From positions 558,001-622,000 of the forward strand of contig NQMI01000002.1 in the NCBI GenBank assembly GCA_002270565.1: DNA of 64,000 nt. The letters are read 5' to 3'. Made by a program: the position numbers and the translations under genes. Within the stretch, counting starts at the first letter, position 1. Each line of letters opens with the position of its first letter. This DNA is from Stenocarpella maydis. Its lineage: Eukaryota; Ascomycota; Sordariomycetes; Diaporthales; Diaporthaceae. This document shows, one piece after another, positions 1 through 11,953 of the stretch. Under the pieces are notes generated by a model. That model searched no databases and was not told the DNA's origin. It saw only the letters and a program-made list of their open reading frames with translations.

Positions 1-1133
1 CAGCCCTGCGTGTGAACCGGAGCAGACGCAGCGCGTTCTGCCGGCCCTTGGTTCCTAGGCCCTCGACCGCGAGGTCTCATAGTATGGGCTGGCAGCCAAA
101 CCTGCCATCTCATCCTCCTGGGCTGGCTTGTAGCTTGTGTACCTCTGGTCGGCGTCGACGATCCGTCGCGATATAGTACATACTTGAAAGAAAAGTGAGA
201 CGGGCCCTGCAGTTAGCTGGGCATCTTGAATGGTGTCGACCCGCTGGAAGTACATGAGGACCGCTCTGTCGGCCCCAAAGTGGCCAAAACACAATCAGAC
301 GTAGCCGTTAACGTCGGGAGAGAAAAGCATGCCTTTGGTACATGAGACGTGGCATGGCGACAGCCTCCGGGCGACTCATTATTCTAGGGGCGCAGGGCGG
401 CAGGCATAGGTGTTAAAAAAAAAACAAGAACAATGTTTTCCTTGAAACATTGCCATTCATAAATGTGGCGGGTGTTTGTCAATGCGAACATGCGTGGACT
501 ATATTTCACCTTGCGTAATCCAGCTCTCCCGTTATAGGGGCCCCGGTCTTGCTATTGCCTCAGGTATGGAGGTTCGGAGAGGCTGGGCACTTGGGATGTA
601 GTCCGTTTCGATGGGCGCGCGGGGTACATGCCGGCGTCCTTCATAGGTTAGAAGGCGTGCACGCGGTAAAGACCTGAGGGGAGAGAACTCATGGCAGGCA
701 GCTACGGTGATGGCACCCTTACGCCACGCTTCCGTACTGCCCAGCTTCACGCCTTCGCCTTGCGCACTTTGCGCGCTATCCTTCCAACTCCGGCTCGGAA
801 GACACAGATTTTGGTAGACCTTTTGGAAATTTTTGGCTCGATAGTGTACGTATCTAGCCAGTCACCCTACCAGCGATGCAAAGCCGCGCCTCCTTCATTT
901 ACTGAAAAGCCTCGCAGCGTCACGACGCTGGGTTTTCCTTGCACCCAATTTTTTGCCCGATTACAGGGCCAGAAACGAGGCAAAGCATTCCCCTTTACGC
1001 CCACAACCATGGACCATCAAGTCATTCAAGCCGGCGTCGTTAACCTCGACCCAGATGTTGTGGTCTCTAGTAATCGCCGGCCACAGAACTATCCATCCTG
1101 AACCCCCACCGCAGACCTTCCTGGGCACATCCC
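1..1133. other. No recognised gene
   Basis: No protein family is recognised here. The longest open frame (691-1101, plus strand, 136 codons) has no recognisable domain, and its composition does not look like the neighbouring coding exons. The stretch lies downstream of the minus-strand RACK1 gene and probably holds its 3' UTR plus intergenic DNA. Confidence 0.5.
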
Positions 1134-2570
1134 TTATGCCCTGGACATAACACCCCAGGCACGGATGATGTTGTCGGTGTAACCGGCGAACAGGGTCTGG
1201 CCGTCAGCGGACCAGGCGAGGGACATGCACTCCGGGTCGCGGGACTTCTTGGAGGTGCCGGTGGCGGCGAAGTCGGGCTTCAGCTCGTCGACCTTGGTCT
1301 TCTTCTCCAGGTCGAAGATGATTATGGAGGAAGAGGTGGCGGCGCAGAGCCAGTAGCGGTTGGGGGAGAAGACAAGGGCGTGGATCTCGTCGTTGGCGTT
1401 CAGGGAGTAGAGGTGCTTGGACTCGTTAAGGTCCCACAGCATGGTGGTGCCATCCTTGCCGCCGGAGGCGCACAGAGATCCATCGGGGGAGATGGTGACG
1501 GTGTTGATGTAGCCGGTATGGCCGATGTGGTCGGTCTGTAGCTTGCAGGTGGAGAGCTCCCAGACCTAGTTGCGAGTGTCAGCGAACAGCTTCCGTACTG
1601 GGGCCGGCTCATTCATGATCGTGACAGGGGTTGGAGGATCAGTGCTAGGTGATTGATTGTCTCATGGCCTCGAGGCTCTGAAGTAGCAAATACTTTGATA
1701 AAAGTGCAAAGCATCATATCGTGTCATTTGGGGGCGGCTCTTGGGCTGCAGCGAGGAGGAAAACGTACCTTGACGAGCTTGTCCCAGCCGGAAGAGACAA
1801 TGACAGCGTTCTGGGGGTTGGGAGAGAAGCGGACGCAAGAGACCCACTCGGTGTGGCCCTTGTCGGTAATGGTGTACTTGCAGTCACCGAGGGTGTTCCA
1901 CAGCTTGATGGAGCGGTCGCGGGAACCAGAGACGATCTGGCGGTTGTCGGCGGAGAAGGAAACGGACAGGACGTCCTTGGTGTGGCCGACGAAGCGACGG
2001 GTGGTGGTGCCGGTGGCGAGCTCCCAGAGCCTCAGGGTCTTGTCCCAAGAGGCAGACAGAGCGTAAGCGCCGTCAGAGGAGATGACCTGCCCGTCTCATC
2101 AGCTTGTGGGTTCCATCCAAGCCCGCCCGTGTTCTGGGCCCCATCCGGGATTTGTTTGGTACATACACAGTCGGAGACGATGTGGGAGTGACCGTGGAGA
2201 GATCGCTTGGGGTAACCGTACTGGGACTCGTCGCGGGTGAGGTTCCAGATGATCAGGGTCTTGTCACGAGAACCGGACAGGAGCATGTTGGGGCTATCGC
2301 ATTGTAAGTCAGTTGGATCTCGACGATGTACATTTCGGTTGATCGTACTTCTCGATGGAAGTGGCCAAGCTGGTGACCCAGCCGTTCTGCAGGAAATTGT
2401 ATGTCAGAATGGCTGTTTGCACTTCACAGGGCCTTTATTGTCGCCCGTCGCGATCGCTTCCAGTGAGCTCGTCGTCTGCTCGTTCCGCGGGGTCGCAAGG
2501 ATCGTGGGGGTGGGTTCGGTCAACTTACGTGGCCCTCGAGGGTGCCCTTGAGAACAAGCTGCTCAGCCAT
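1134..2570 (-). CDS. cpc-2: RACK1 / guanine nucleotide-binding protein beta-like (CPC-2/Asc1), WD40 protein
   Basis: Seven-bladed WD40 scaffold protein of the 40S ribosomal subunit. Fungal orthologues (Neurospora CPC-2, yeast Asc1) act in translation control and signalling. Five exons are inferred: 2570-2529, 2386-2349, 2293-2167, 2086-1769 and 1565-1134. All have GT-AG introns and the frame stays open through every join, giving 318 residues, close to the usual 316-317. WD40 signatures are clear: [46 protein letters not shown] and [11 protein letters not shown]. The C-terminus is [17 protein letters not shown]. The start [14 protein letters not shown] is the family N-terminus. The first exon is only 14 codons and the second only 38 nt. 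Intron 4 (1566-1768) is the longest at 203 nt and carries a snoRNA, annotated separately. Confidence 0.97.
1634..1724 (-). ncRNA. snR24: Intronic C/D-box snoRNA, U24/snR24-like
   Basis: It lies inside intron 4 of RACK1 on the same strand. Box C-like ATGATG is at 1717-1712 and box D CTGA at 1642-1639. A D'-like CAGA is at 1680-1677, followed by a C'-like ATGAGAC at 1665-1659. The stretch before D' reads TATTTGCTACTT, which I recall as the conserved guide of yeast snR24 and vertebrate U24 directing 2'-O-methylation of the large-subunit rRNA. In budding yeast snR24 sits in the intron of ASC1, the RACK1 gene, so the host gene also matches. The second guide, ending ATCACCTAGCA before box D, matches less well. 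Exact ends are uncertain because the terminal stem is weak by eye. Confidence 0.85.
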
Positions 2571-3936
2571 ATTGAATTCCTTGTCGAGATGGGATCAACA
2601 AAGAAGATGTCTGGGGTTCTAGGAGGGTGATAGTCGGGCTTCAATTGGCTTGCAGGTATAACAAACTGGAGTTTCCAAGTCGTCGCAAAGTCAAGATGCT
2701 TGTGGTTGGAGGAGAGTGTGCGAAGAAAAAAGGCCGTCCAATCACAAACTCCATTTTGATAGCAGACCTGCCAGCTGGCGATAAGCCCTGGAGCTGTAGC
2801 CCCACTATGACAGCTGGCCGCCGGCTCCTGCAAGTCTCCTGCAAGTCTCCTTTCTATCGCTCTGATGTCTTCTCCATCTCCTAACTCAGCCATAGGTAGA
2901 GGCCCCCACCCTATAAAATGACAAGAAGCTCAACGGCTTGTTGCACTGTTGAATTTCGGATCTATGACAAACATTTGCCCTGGCTTGTTCACTTACGGTG
3001 TGTCGGAAATCAAGCCCACACCACCACAAGTCCCAAGAGCTACAGAAGGGAGCTCTTATTCCTCTCCCGCCGCCGCCGGTGAAAGTCAGTCAGACGAAGA
3101 ATTGATGCCGTAGAACTACAATGGCAGTTCTCAAATGCCATCGGAAACTTCATGCCATTCATCCTGAGAGTACGTCTCAATCGTAATGGTGCTTGATAGT
3201 CCTACACTGCAACCGCATGATGAAGCTGCTCAAGAGTCATGCTATTTGCATTTGGCAAGTGGATCATCTTATTCTGGCCATGGCATGGTAACACATTCGA
3301 TAGAGGGGGGCAGACTGCGGCCACAATTTATGGAATATTATCTCTGCGTAATCCATGCGGGTTAAACACCCTAAGCTCCTAACCGGGCTCTGTCCACGTC
3401 GCTCCTAGAGCCCTGCTTGTGGAGAGGCGGCTCGGCGAGGGTACGTATCGCAAGCCTTCACGGCCCACACCCTCGTCCCTGCCTCATTGCAACAAAAACT
3501 TTGGACTCCAGCCGAATTCCCTTGGCCGCAAAGTGAGCGATCCTCTTAGTTCAGCCCAGTGGTAGATGCACTCAAGTAACAATCGCGACGCGAACTGCTG
3601 GTAAGGCCGAAGGCTCTGTCGCAGCTGGGATCTTGGCTCTATCCCACGACCGCCTGCCTGGATCAACATGCACAGTCAGACTTAGCTGACCACTCCGCAA
3701 TCTCATCTCGTCGGGGACGCCCTGGTACCGTCATGTACCACCCTTCGAACCCTCAAGAAGTCATGCTCGGGTCTGCTACCCACCCATTTCCACTCGATTC
3801 ATGCTCTCGAATAGTACGGACTGTGTCGTCTCAAGGTTCCTTGAGTTCAAGCCATGCTTTTCTGTAGTTTCTTCTGACGTCTAGAGGATGACAGGCTTCG
3901 CGTCGTCGGGTTGGCTATCTCCTCAAGCGGACCGCC
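2571..3936. other. Intergenic: RACK1 5' leader/promoter and TAF8 3' region
   Basis: No coding region is supported. The part next to 2570 should hold the RACK1 promoter and 5' UTR. A TTCGAACC stretch near 3740 resembles a tRNA T-loop on the minus strand but has no matching stems. Confidence 0.5.
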
Positions 3937-5006
3937 TCAGCCCTTGCCCCGGAGAGCATCTGGGACCTGCATCCGCTTCGCCGATCGTGGCACCTCTCTC
4001 CTGTGGAACCTCTTCTGCGCATTGACGATCATGCTATGATCAGCGACCTCGCCTCTCGCCGTGCCATCGGCGCTGTTAGCACGACCTGACTCCTGCAGCA
4101 ACTCCTTCATGGCGTCTTCCCACTGGTTGTAGCGCTCCCTGGAAACCGGGTTCTTCTCGGCAGTGCTCCGCATATCCTTCAGGCTCGCTTGTTTGCTGGC
4201 TCTCACTAGGCGCCGTAGGGCCTCCTCAGCTTGCTTCGCCTGGAGCGCTGCCGCCTCGCGAATCTTCTTGGGGTCGCCACGCCAGTCGGGGGTACCACGC
4301 TTCGCGGTGCCTTCGGGGTCCACATCATGGCCACGGACCGTCACGGACTCGACATCGGTTGGCGTGGACTTGTATGTGTGTATGCTGGGGAAGTCTGGGA
4401 AAGACTTGGGTATGTAGATCTTTGCGTCCTTGTCCTCCTTGCCGCTGAGCCTCTCGTCCAGTGTCGGCAGGTTCATCGTCTCGCCGTCCAAGAACATCTC
4501 GGCGGTATATGTCGCCTTTATCCTCTCTTGTGATATTGGCGGCTTGCGATGGGGTTTCATGTAGGTCAAGTCTATATTAAAGCGCTTTATGGACTTGTCG
4601 AAATCGGAGGGGATAGCGTTGGACCTGCGAGCGCTGTTTGCGAAGAGCTTGACGTCTTCGATAAGGGAAGCAAGATCTAGGTAGTAGTCATCAGTGGCTG
4701 TAGGGCATGTACGTGAGCTGGCGCAAACTGACATGTCTCCGTCATGTGTGTGAAGCTCTCGAGGGCCTCCTCGGATGCGGAGTCAAAGCCAACATGGCCA
4801 AGCGCCAGTGTGATGGCGCGGCGCAGCTCCATCCTGTGCTGCTCATTGAAGTTTGGCGGGCCATGTATCCGAGTGGGAAGCACGGCAGCGGCGGGCGACT
4901 CGGAAGATGAGGCGGCTCTCGACGACTGCGTAAGCCGTCGCTTTGCTGGGCCCGGGGTGTCGTCTCCTGCGGAGGAAGCCCGCTTCTTAGGCGACTCGGA
5001 ACTCAT
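3937..5006 (-). CDS. taf8: TFIID subunit TAF8 (histone-fold plus TAF8 C-terminal domain)
   Basis: Subunit of general transcription factor TFIID, in the nucleus; in the family its histone fold pairs with TAF10. Two exons: 5006-4733 and 4676-3937, 337 residues. The 56-nt intron (4732-4677) has donor GTCAGT and acceptor ACCTAG. I chose this acceptor over an earlier CTACAG (35-nt intron) because it gives ESFTHMTETYLASLIEDVKLF, which continues the histone-fold helix as in other fungal TAF8 proteins. After the fold come ARRSNAIPSDFDKSIKRFNI and KPHRKPPI. The TAF8 C-terminal motif FPDFPSIHTYKSTP follows. The tail is charged and probably helical (about residues 225-260). The start MSSESPKKR is inferred; an in-frame ATG at 5117 would add 37 unconserved-looking residues. 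Confidence 0.88.
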
Positions 5007-5997
5007 GTTGACAGTCACCAGCCGTCGGTCGGTCTCTGGTCTCGCGAAGGCGACTATATCGTTTCCGGGCCGCGGGAAATGCGCCAGGTGAGAACACCTA
5101 AAGCAGTGCCGAGACAAGGGCTCGAAGATGCGACTTGGACGAGGTGGGCTCGACGTCGGTCGCGTGAAGTTGGGTTGCTGCGAACCGGGGAAGCTTAATT
5201 AAGCAAGATGCAGTGTGGTCCAAGCTCAGCCGCCGCGCAATGTCCGGGGACTCCTCGGTGGGGCGAGCTCAGCAGGTGTGGCGTGGGCAGGGATTGGCGC
5301 TGCAGTGCTTCTCCCCGTTCTTGGCGTCGACAACCACAGTACAATAGTATATACACTACAGTTTACGTAGTCCATATTTTTTTTTGAGGCTTGTTGGCTG
5401 GGTCACGTATTTCAATACGAGGGGGTTGGTGGTTGGTTGTTCATTCGCTTCTCTGGAGGAAGTGTTGGTGTTGTGGGCATAGCCCGCATACCAACTGGGC
5501 CCTATATACTGGTCTGTGCTGACTAAGCTGGAGATTAGTCATCACGCTGGTACAGTTGCATACTGTTGGGCTCTGAGTTAGCACACTGCAGTTGCACACT
5601 GACTTGTAGTCGCCCACTGCCATTGCCACAAGGCTCGAATTCCCATGTGAAGAAGGGACATGCATCAATCTTTTCCCACAATTGGCTCTCACTCGCGATG
5701 CCGTTCATCTCTGTGTATCGGCCCGGCCCCTTCCAGGCTTACACGGTTCCTTCGGCTCGACTACCTTTGCCAGGCATCTGATCCTGCTCCTATTTCTAAG
5801 ACAAGTGTCTTTGCTCGGGGCTGGCTACTGGCTGGCTTGAGAGAAAGGGGCTGGCCCGCAGAGCTGAAAACACGCAGTGCGTCTGTGTGTCTAGACTACA
5901 TGAGTAAGAAGCATTCTCAAATACACCAGACACTCTCGCGACGCTGCCCGTGCCGTGTCCTCCGCAACCTGCACAATCCAACCCCCCGCCGATCAAG
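5007..5997. other. Divergent intergenic region (TAF8 / LRR-kinase)
   Basis: About 1 kb between two divergently transcribed genes, so it should contain both promoters. A run of nine T lies near 5380. No coding exon or RNA gene was recognised. An in-frame ATG at 5950 could extend the kinase by 16 residues, but the family-like start is at 5998. Confidence 0.5.
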
Positions 5998-7377
5998 ATG
6001 CACAATCTCGAGACCCTCCAGGGTGGAGGCTACAAGGACGCGGCACTGACAAAGCTCAAGCTGACGTATCCCTTACAAACCTTTCCCACCGATATCCTTG
6101 ACCTCGGTCCGTCTCTTGAGCAGCTCGATCTCTCAGGCACCGGGTTGTCCTGTTTACCGCCAGACTTTGGCCAGAAGCTACCCAATCTCAAGATTGCCTT
6201 CTTTTCCCAATGTGCTTTCTCCACCTTCCCCCCGGCGCTGGCTTTTTGCCCACGGCTGGAGATGGTCGCATTCCGCGGCAATGCCATGACAGAGATACGC
6301 GAGGATTCCCTCCCACCGCAGCTGCGATGGTTGATCCTGACAGACAATCAGCTATCCACGCTCCCAAGAAGCATCGGCAGGTGCACGGGGCTGCAAAAGT
6401 GCATGCTGGCTGGCAATCGCCTGCACGCACTGCCTGACGAAATGCAGCATTGCAAGAAATTGGGTCTACTGCGCCTCAGCGCCAACAGACTGCAGACCCT
6501 CCCAGACTGGCTCTTTGACATGCCTGAGCTTGCATTCCTCAGCTTTGCTGGCAACCCCTGCTCCGAGCCCAATACTATCGCCCTCTCAGACGACAGCCAG
6601 CTCGGACTGTCCCACGTAGACTGGTCAGAACTGGAGATCCAGCACACACTGGGCGAGGGGGCGTCCGGCATCATCTCAAAGGGCCTATGGCGGATCGACC
6701 GGAGCACGACGGCGGAGGTTGCCATCAAGCTCTTCAGGGGCGCGCTCACCAGCGACGGCACGCCCGAGGACGAAATGGCGGCCTGCATCGCCGCGGGGCA
6801 GCACCAGAACATCATCGATGTCCTCGGGCAGATCCATGGCCACCCTGACGAGGCCGTCGGCGCCTTCAAGGGTGGCCTGGTCATGCAGCTCATCCCGCCG
6901 TACTATCGGACACTGGGACAGCCCCCTTCGCTCCTGACGTGTACGAGGGATACGTACCCCCAGGACGCGAGGCTATCGGTGGAGAATGCCCTTGGCATCT
7001 TGGAGGACATCGCAGCCGCCGGCGCGCATCTGCACTACAAAAACATTACCCACGGGGATCTGTACGCGCACAACATCCTCACGAGCGAGGACGGCCACGC
7101 CCTGCTGGGCGACTTTGGTGCGGCTACAGTGCATGGTGGCAAGGTCCCGCCGCTCATGGAGAAGTTGGAAGTTCTGGCGTTCGCTCACCTGGTCGAGGAT
7201 CTGCTCGGCCTCGTCACTGCAACTACGGATGCGCATCGCGCGGTGACGAAGGGGCTGCAGGACCTGCACCAGCGGTGCTCTGCTCAGTCTGTGCCGGCTC
7301 GCCCCACGTTCAAGCAACTTCTTGTCGAGGTGGAACGGATCCACGGCGGCATATCCTTGCCACGACTTCCTAACTGA
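5998..7377 (+). CDS. Leucine-rich-repeat protein kinase (cytosolic, bacterial-like architecture)
   Basis: Single-exon gene of 459 residues with no signal peptide or membrane segment. Residues about 15-200 form roughly seven LRRs, for example LEQLDLSGTGLSCLP, LRWLILTDNQLSTLP and LGLLRLSANRLQTLP. Residues about 210-450 are a protein kinase with all key residues present: glycine-rich loop GEGASG (219-224), VAIK lysine K244, catalytic loop HGDLYAHN with D354 and N359, and DFG at 372-374. It should therefore be an active Ser/Thr-type kinase, although the loop is HGD rather than HRD and the C-lobe is short. The order LRR then kinase, without a transmembrane segment, differs from plant receptor kinases. 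It matches my recollection of small proteobacterial LRR-kinase proteins. Substrate and role are unknown. The alternative start at 5950 is less likely. Confidence 0.85.
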   Translation: MHNLETLQGGGYKDAALTKLKLTYPLQTFPTDILDLGPSLEQLDLSGTGLSCLPPDFGQKLPNLKIAFFSQCAFSTFPPALAFCPRLEMVAFRGNAMTEIREDSLPPQLRWLILTDNQLSTLPRSIGRCTGLQKCMLAGNRLHALPDEMQHCKKLGLLRLSANRLQTLPDWLFDMPELAFLSFAGNPCSEPNTIALSDDSQLGLSHVDWSELEIQHTLGEGASGIISKGLWRIDRSTTAEVAIKLFRGALTSDGTPEDEMAACIAAGQHQNIIDVLGQIHGHPDEAVGAFKGGLVMQLIPPYYRTLGQPPSLLTCTRDTYPQDARLSVENALGILEDIAAAGAHLHYKNITHGDLYAHNILTSEDGHALLGDFGAATVHGGKVPPLMEKLEVLAFAHLVEDLLGLVTATTDAHRAVTKGLQDLHQRCSAQSVPARPTFKQLLVEVERIHGGISLPRLPN

Positions 7378-10300
7378 GTTACTCATAGATTAGATTTGTT
7401 TCCGTTAATATTGTTTCTCTCGACATTGGAGGCGGCGGCCCGGATCAGACTAGAATTATAGAGTAGATAACAGGCCACGATAGACCAGGCAGCATACATC
7501 AGAAGGGAGAGAAGTACTATATCTAGGTTATCAGGACAGTTCCATAGTGGGGTTCCATATAATACAAGACGTGACCCAGGCTTCCCATGCAACCCTGTCC
7601 AATTCTTCGGTCCGGGGCGAGTGGAGACGGCCGCGTTTTGCTCCCATACCTTTACAGGGCACTCTTGGGCCACCAAAACTGCCCGGTGTCCAGATGTCTC
7701 CTCAAGCGTGTAGGCACTTATTTGGATATGGAGCAGAAGATAGAACAGGCAACCCGAACGGGCCTTTTCATTCTCTTGTCAACGGGTCCTGTGGAGACTG
7801 ACTGGCTACTTTTGGGGGGGATAGCTTAAAGTTTATAAGCCGGGCAAGAAATTCAGGCGACAAGAAGCGAGCAGCACCGAAGAGGATAGCAATAATAGAC
7901 GGACCGGTCTCGTAGGGGTTTTCAAGTGCCATGCCCTATAGGAGGAGAGAGCAGGATTCCGTTTACTTGAGCAAAGCACTTGAGATCATAAAAGTTTCTG
8001 CGGCCGAATAAGAGCGGATAGCATGTACAACAAACTGAATTACATATGCAGGCATCCGTACTTGTTCCATTCTGGCATTCTGGCAACCGAAAGGGACGCC
8101 AGATCCTCACACCCGAAAATAGGCATCCGCAAGACTAGCAACCTGTGGGTTGAAGATCTTCAGGTTTGATCCAGAACTGGAGAGGTGCGTATCGGTACAA
8201 AGTTCCTCATGGGGTGTAAACCTACAATTAGCTCACAGCTCAGGCACAGTACCTACTAGATGAGTGTAACGTAGAGGTTACACGTCTATTACCATACCGT
8301 GATGGTGGCCTGCAGTAATCCTCAACTGCGTTTGAAATGGTAATTTAGGAGGGACTTATATACTTGAATACGGGATAAGGCATTCGTATTGTTTGATTGT
8401 GGGCAGGTCAAGTGATAATACGTGATCGACCTCTTGGGTCCAACCTGTAAGGGCAAGGTCCGAAGGGACATTGTTGATACAGTTGTGCCACTTTATGTTG
8501 AATTGGTAATTTCAAAAAATATTATGCAATCAATTTGCGACTCCGTTTACATGAAGTAGCCTGCTAGGTGAGAGGCTTGGTGGGCTGAAATGGACGAGGA
8601 GTAGAAATGGCCCGGCACGGGGGCATGTCAAACAGTGAACACCATATGCCATGAGTCACATCCAAGGATCCAAGACAGTGGACTTGGGAAGCGCGGACCT
8701 GCCACCTACATGGCCAGAGGGGCTGCATTGTGCTGATCTACATGTCTAAGAGCCAGGGAAGGTTTGTTTGATGTTTTGCTTTGAGTGCTTTAACACGCCG
8801 GATATCAGTAGCATCCACGACCCAAAGCAGATGGGGACCACAATTACAAGCGCAAGGGGCATAGCTTGATCTCACGGCCGCCAAGCTGCGCTCAGAATCA
8901 TGCCCCCAATGGTCGACGTTGACGCCGACAACAGACAAAGGAAAAGAGTGACACATTCTAGGCCGTCCACAGTATGATTCACCACGGGACGCTCCAAAAA
9001 GGCGGGTGGGCACAATGGACGGTCAACGCCGGTGCCCAGCAGCATCAGTAGCCCACCTCCAACAGTCTCACGCGTTGCCACCGCCGAGATGTGAATCACA
9101 GGGTGTGTTTTGCTTCACATCAGCGGTCAACGCCATTACGCTGGCCCATATCAACCGACTGGCCACCTTGAGCCTGCCGTGTCTGCGCATCGACGAGGAG
9201 TGGCCCCAGCCACACCATGGCCATGTTGGAGGCCGAGACGGCCTGCATATATGGGCACACTCAACAGGCAGCCAACCAGGGGAACAGAAGCGTAGGAAGC
9301 CTGGCCCCCGCATACACGAGGTCGAGCACAGATGCTTGCGGGAGGCGCAGGGGGAGGGAACGCAGTATGCGGCCGTCAGGGAACTCACTCCATGGGACTG
9401 TGCCACTCAGGTCGTGACGGTAGAGGACCATGCTTGGTGAGCGTGGACGGTGGTGGTGGCGGTGACAAGTCCCACGGTTCATCTGCCGAGGCAGCCCTTG
9501 GACGCCAACCACTGCGGCAGGCACGACGCTGGGATACATCATCAGAAGAGACGGCGACGAGGTCCTATCCCTGCATGGAACGGAGCCACACGGTACAAGA
9601 ACTAGCGCACCCTGAGAAGCACAGCGGACAAAGCTGGGAGGATGATATCTTGCGCCGGACACATGGTGATGGAAGAGCGTAGTAGCGGCCAAGACGACCT
9701 TACTTTCGGCTGTGTGGCATGTTACCCGAAAACTCATCCTTGCCCAAGAGGTTTGTTGGAGAGACGGGCGTCCGCCTGCCCGCGCGGGCCCGAACGTCAA
9801 AGATACTCCCCGTGGAGAGGGCGAGATGCCGTCATCGTCCATTAAGACACCCACGGGCTGGCCCTTCATCACTCCTAAGGCACTGGATCACGGAAGGCGC
9901 ATTGATGTTAAAATATTCGCATATACATGTGATTTGCCATGATCGTCCCTTGAGATGGGGGTGAAGCAGCATCTGGGGTGGTGATGGTGGTGGTTGAGAC
10001 TCGTTTCCAGCCGGGGGAGGGGGCTTTCGTCGGAAATTAGTTCGCCAGTGCCAGACATGTATACATGGCACGGCATTGGTCTTGCTCGCAAGGTCATTCG
10101 ATCCCAAGGGGAAGCTGTTATTGGGAGATGTTGATGCCAGCTCTGGATCGCATAAGATTTCCAAGGTTTTCATATTTCGCGCTGTCACATTGTCCCCGAA
10201 TCGTGAGTGAAACAATCTTGATGACGGGGGTGACCGGGTCGGTGAGCACGCTTCGCCAAGGAGCGTTCAAATCATCATCCTCATCCTCTCGATCTGTGTT

Positions 10301-11893
10301 TCTTTTGTGCACGAAAAGCTTTCGAGTGAGGATATCCCAGCAGAATTATCAGGTTTGACTGCCAGCCTGGGGCCGAGCAATGACTACATGGTGGTTTCCC
10401 AGTCAACTGCTGCCCATTGGTTAACGGAAAATAATTTGATCAAGCATTTGAATCTGTGAGAGCACACACCGGGGGGAGGGGGCTCGCACATTTTCTCCCG
10501 CTCCGTACGCAACTGACAGCGGCAAGAAAGGGTGGTAGCATCGGAGGAGTCGAGCGAGTGAGTAGTCACACATCTAGTTTGATGGCTTGATGGGCGTAAG
10601 GCTGCGCGGGCGCTACGGGCCCCCACTTACACGGCAGTCAGGGGTCTTGATCCTGACCGTGCAATGAGGGGACCTGGGGAGGTGCCCATAGTGTAGTGGG
10701 CTGCAAGCGACAACACGTGGCGACAGCCGGATCTCGGTTTTTTTTTTTTTTGGCAGCCATATCCATCCGTCGGGATTCAGGGAAGCGGCTGCGTGTGGCT
10801 GCCCGAAGGATTCGGCCACGACAGCTTCGGGGGGGGGGGGGGCAGGGGTATTATGGTCGCATGACAGGGAGGCCACGCAGGAGACGCCTGTGCACTTGAT
10901 CCCAACGTGATGTGAGAGGACTTGGATCCGTGCAGAAGGATACGGCAATGGTGTAGTAGTATGGCACGGTACGGCCATGGGGGATTCCCGTCATGGAGGG
11001 GGTGTTGGTGGATATTCGTCGGAGAGTTCCTTGTAGTGCATCGGCTGCCTTCATGCTTGGCCCGCGCATCGCTGAGGCAGCCTACTACCCACAGCGGTGA
11101 TATACCCTTGATGAGCCTGACGAGGAGCTCAGACCCAGCGTTCGAGAGGAGGGCTCCTCCTGGGCTGGGCTGGCGAGGGACGTGATCACTAAAGACGCTG
11201 CCACAGTGTCATCGGCAATTGGCAAACGATTCGCGGCTCAGGCGGTCGGCTGCAACGCTGGCGGCCCAGAACGGAAGGCTTGGAGGGAGTCGAGGGCGTC
11301 GAGGGCCGGGAACGCTTGTCCTGCAGGGCGCACTGTAACCGGTAGGGCCTCAGGCGTACGCTAGGAGGGGATATTGCAGTGAGGTCTGTGGTGTGGTGGC
11401 ACGGCAGACGGGGCAGGAGACGCAGTTTTGCTGTCAAATGGTGGTGGTGGCCCAGCATAACAACAGGGCCGGCTATGCAAGGTCCTTTGGTCCTTGTGCT
11501 GTCCACGAACGAGGGCGAAGAGCAAGTCTCACAGGGCGGCCGCTCAGGAATGCAAACAATCCAGCAAGCCAACCAGCCCATGCATCCGCTGCATGAAGCG
11601 GAAAAATAATGGTATCGAAACCATCGAGGGTAGATACAACCTCCCCTGTCTTGGCAAAACCTACCTCGGCGCCTTCGCACAACCTTATTAGCACAGGAAT
11701 AATGACGACTGCATCCGCATACGTACAAGAGCTGCCCAAGCTCGAGACCTGGGATCCCAAGGGTCCGCCAGGGCACTTCGCGATCTCTATGGCGTCGACG
11801 GTCCGAGAGGGTCTAGACCGCTGGGCCGGCTGCGACCTGTCGGCTGCGACCCTACGAGGGACAGCTTCAACACAGGTCGGCATCGGTGTACAT

Positions 11894-11953
11894 ATGTCGT
11901 GTCCGTGCGTGGGTGTGGGTGTGTGGGTGTGTATGTGCCTCTGTATGTATGTC
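11894..11953. repeat. GT-rich microsatellite
   Basis: Imperfect (GT)n/(GGGTGT)n/(TATG)n tract. It has no coding meaning in any frame consistent with neighbours. Confidence 0.8.

Noticed and set aside
691..1101. 136-codon plus-strand open frame near the left edge
   Set aside because: No domain, no codon pattern like neighbouring genes, and it overlaps the expected 3' region of RACK1.
3725..3765. tRNA-like T-loop (TTCGAACC) downstream of TAF8
   Set aside because: The flanking bases do not pair as a T-stem and no anticodon or acceptor stem could be found.
9261..9872. 203-codon minus-strand open frame in the gene-poor stretch
   Set aside because: Low similarity to any protein pattern, many Pro/Ser/Arg/His runs and an overlapping open frame on the other strand; probably a GC-driven chance frame.
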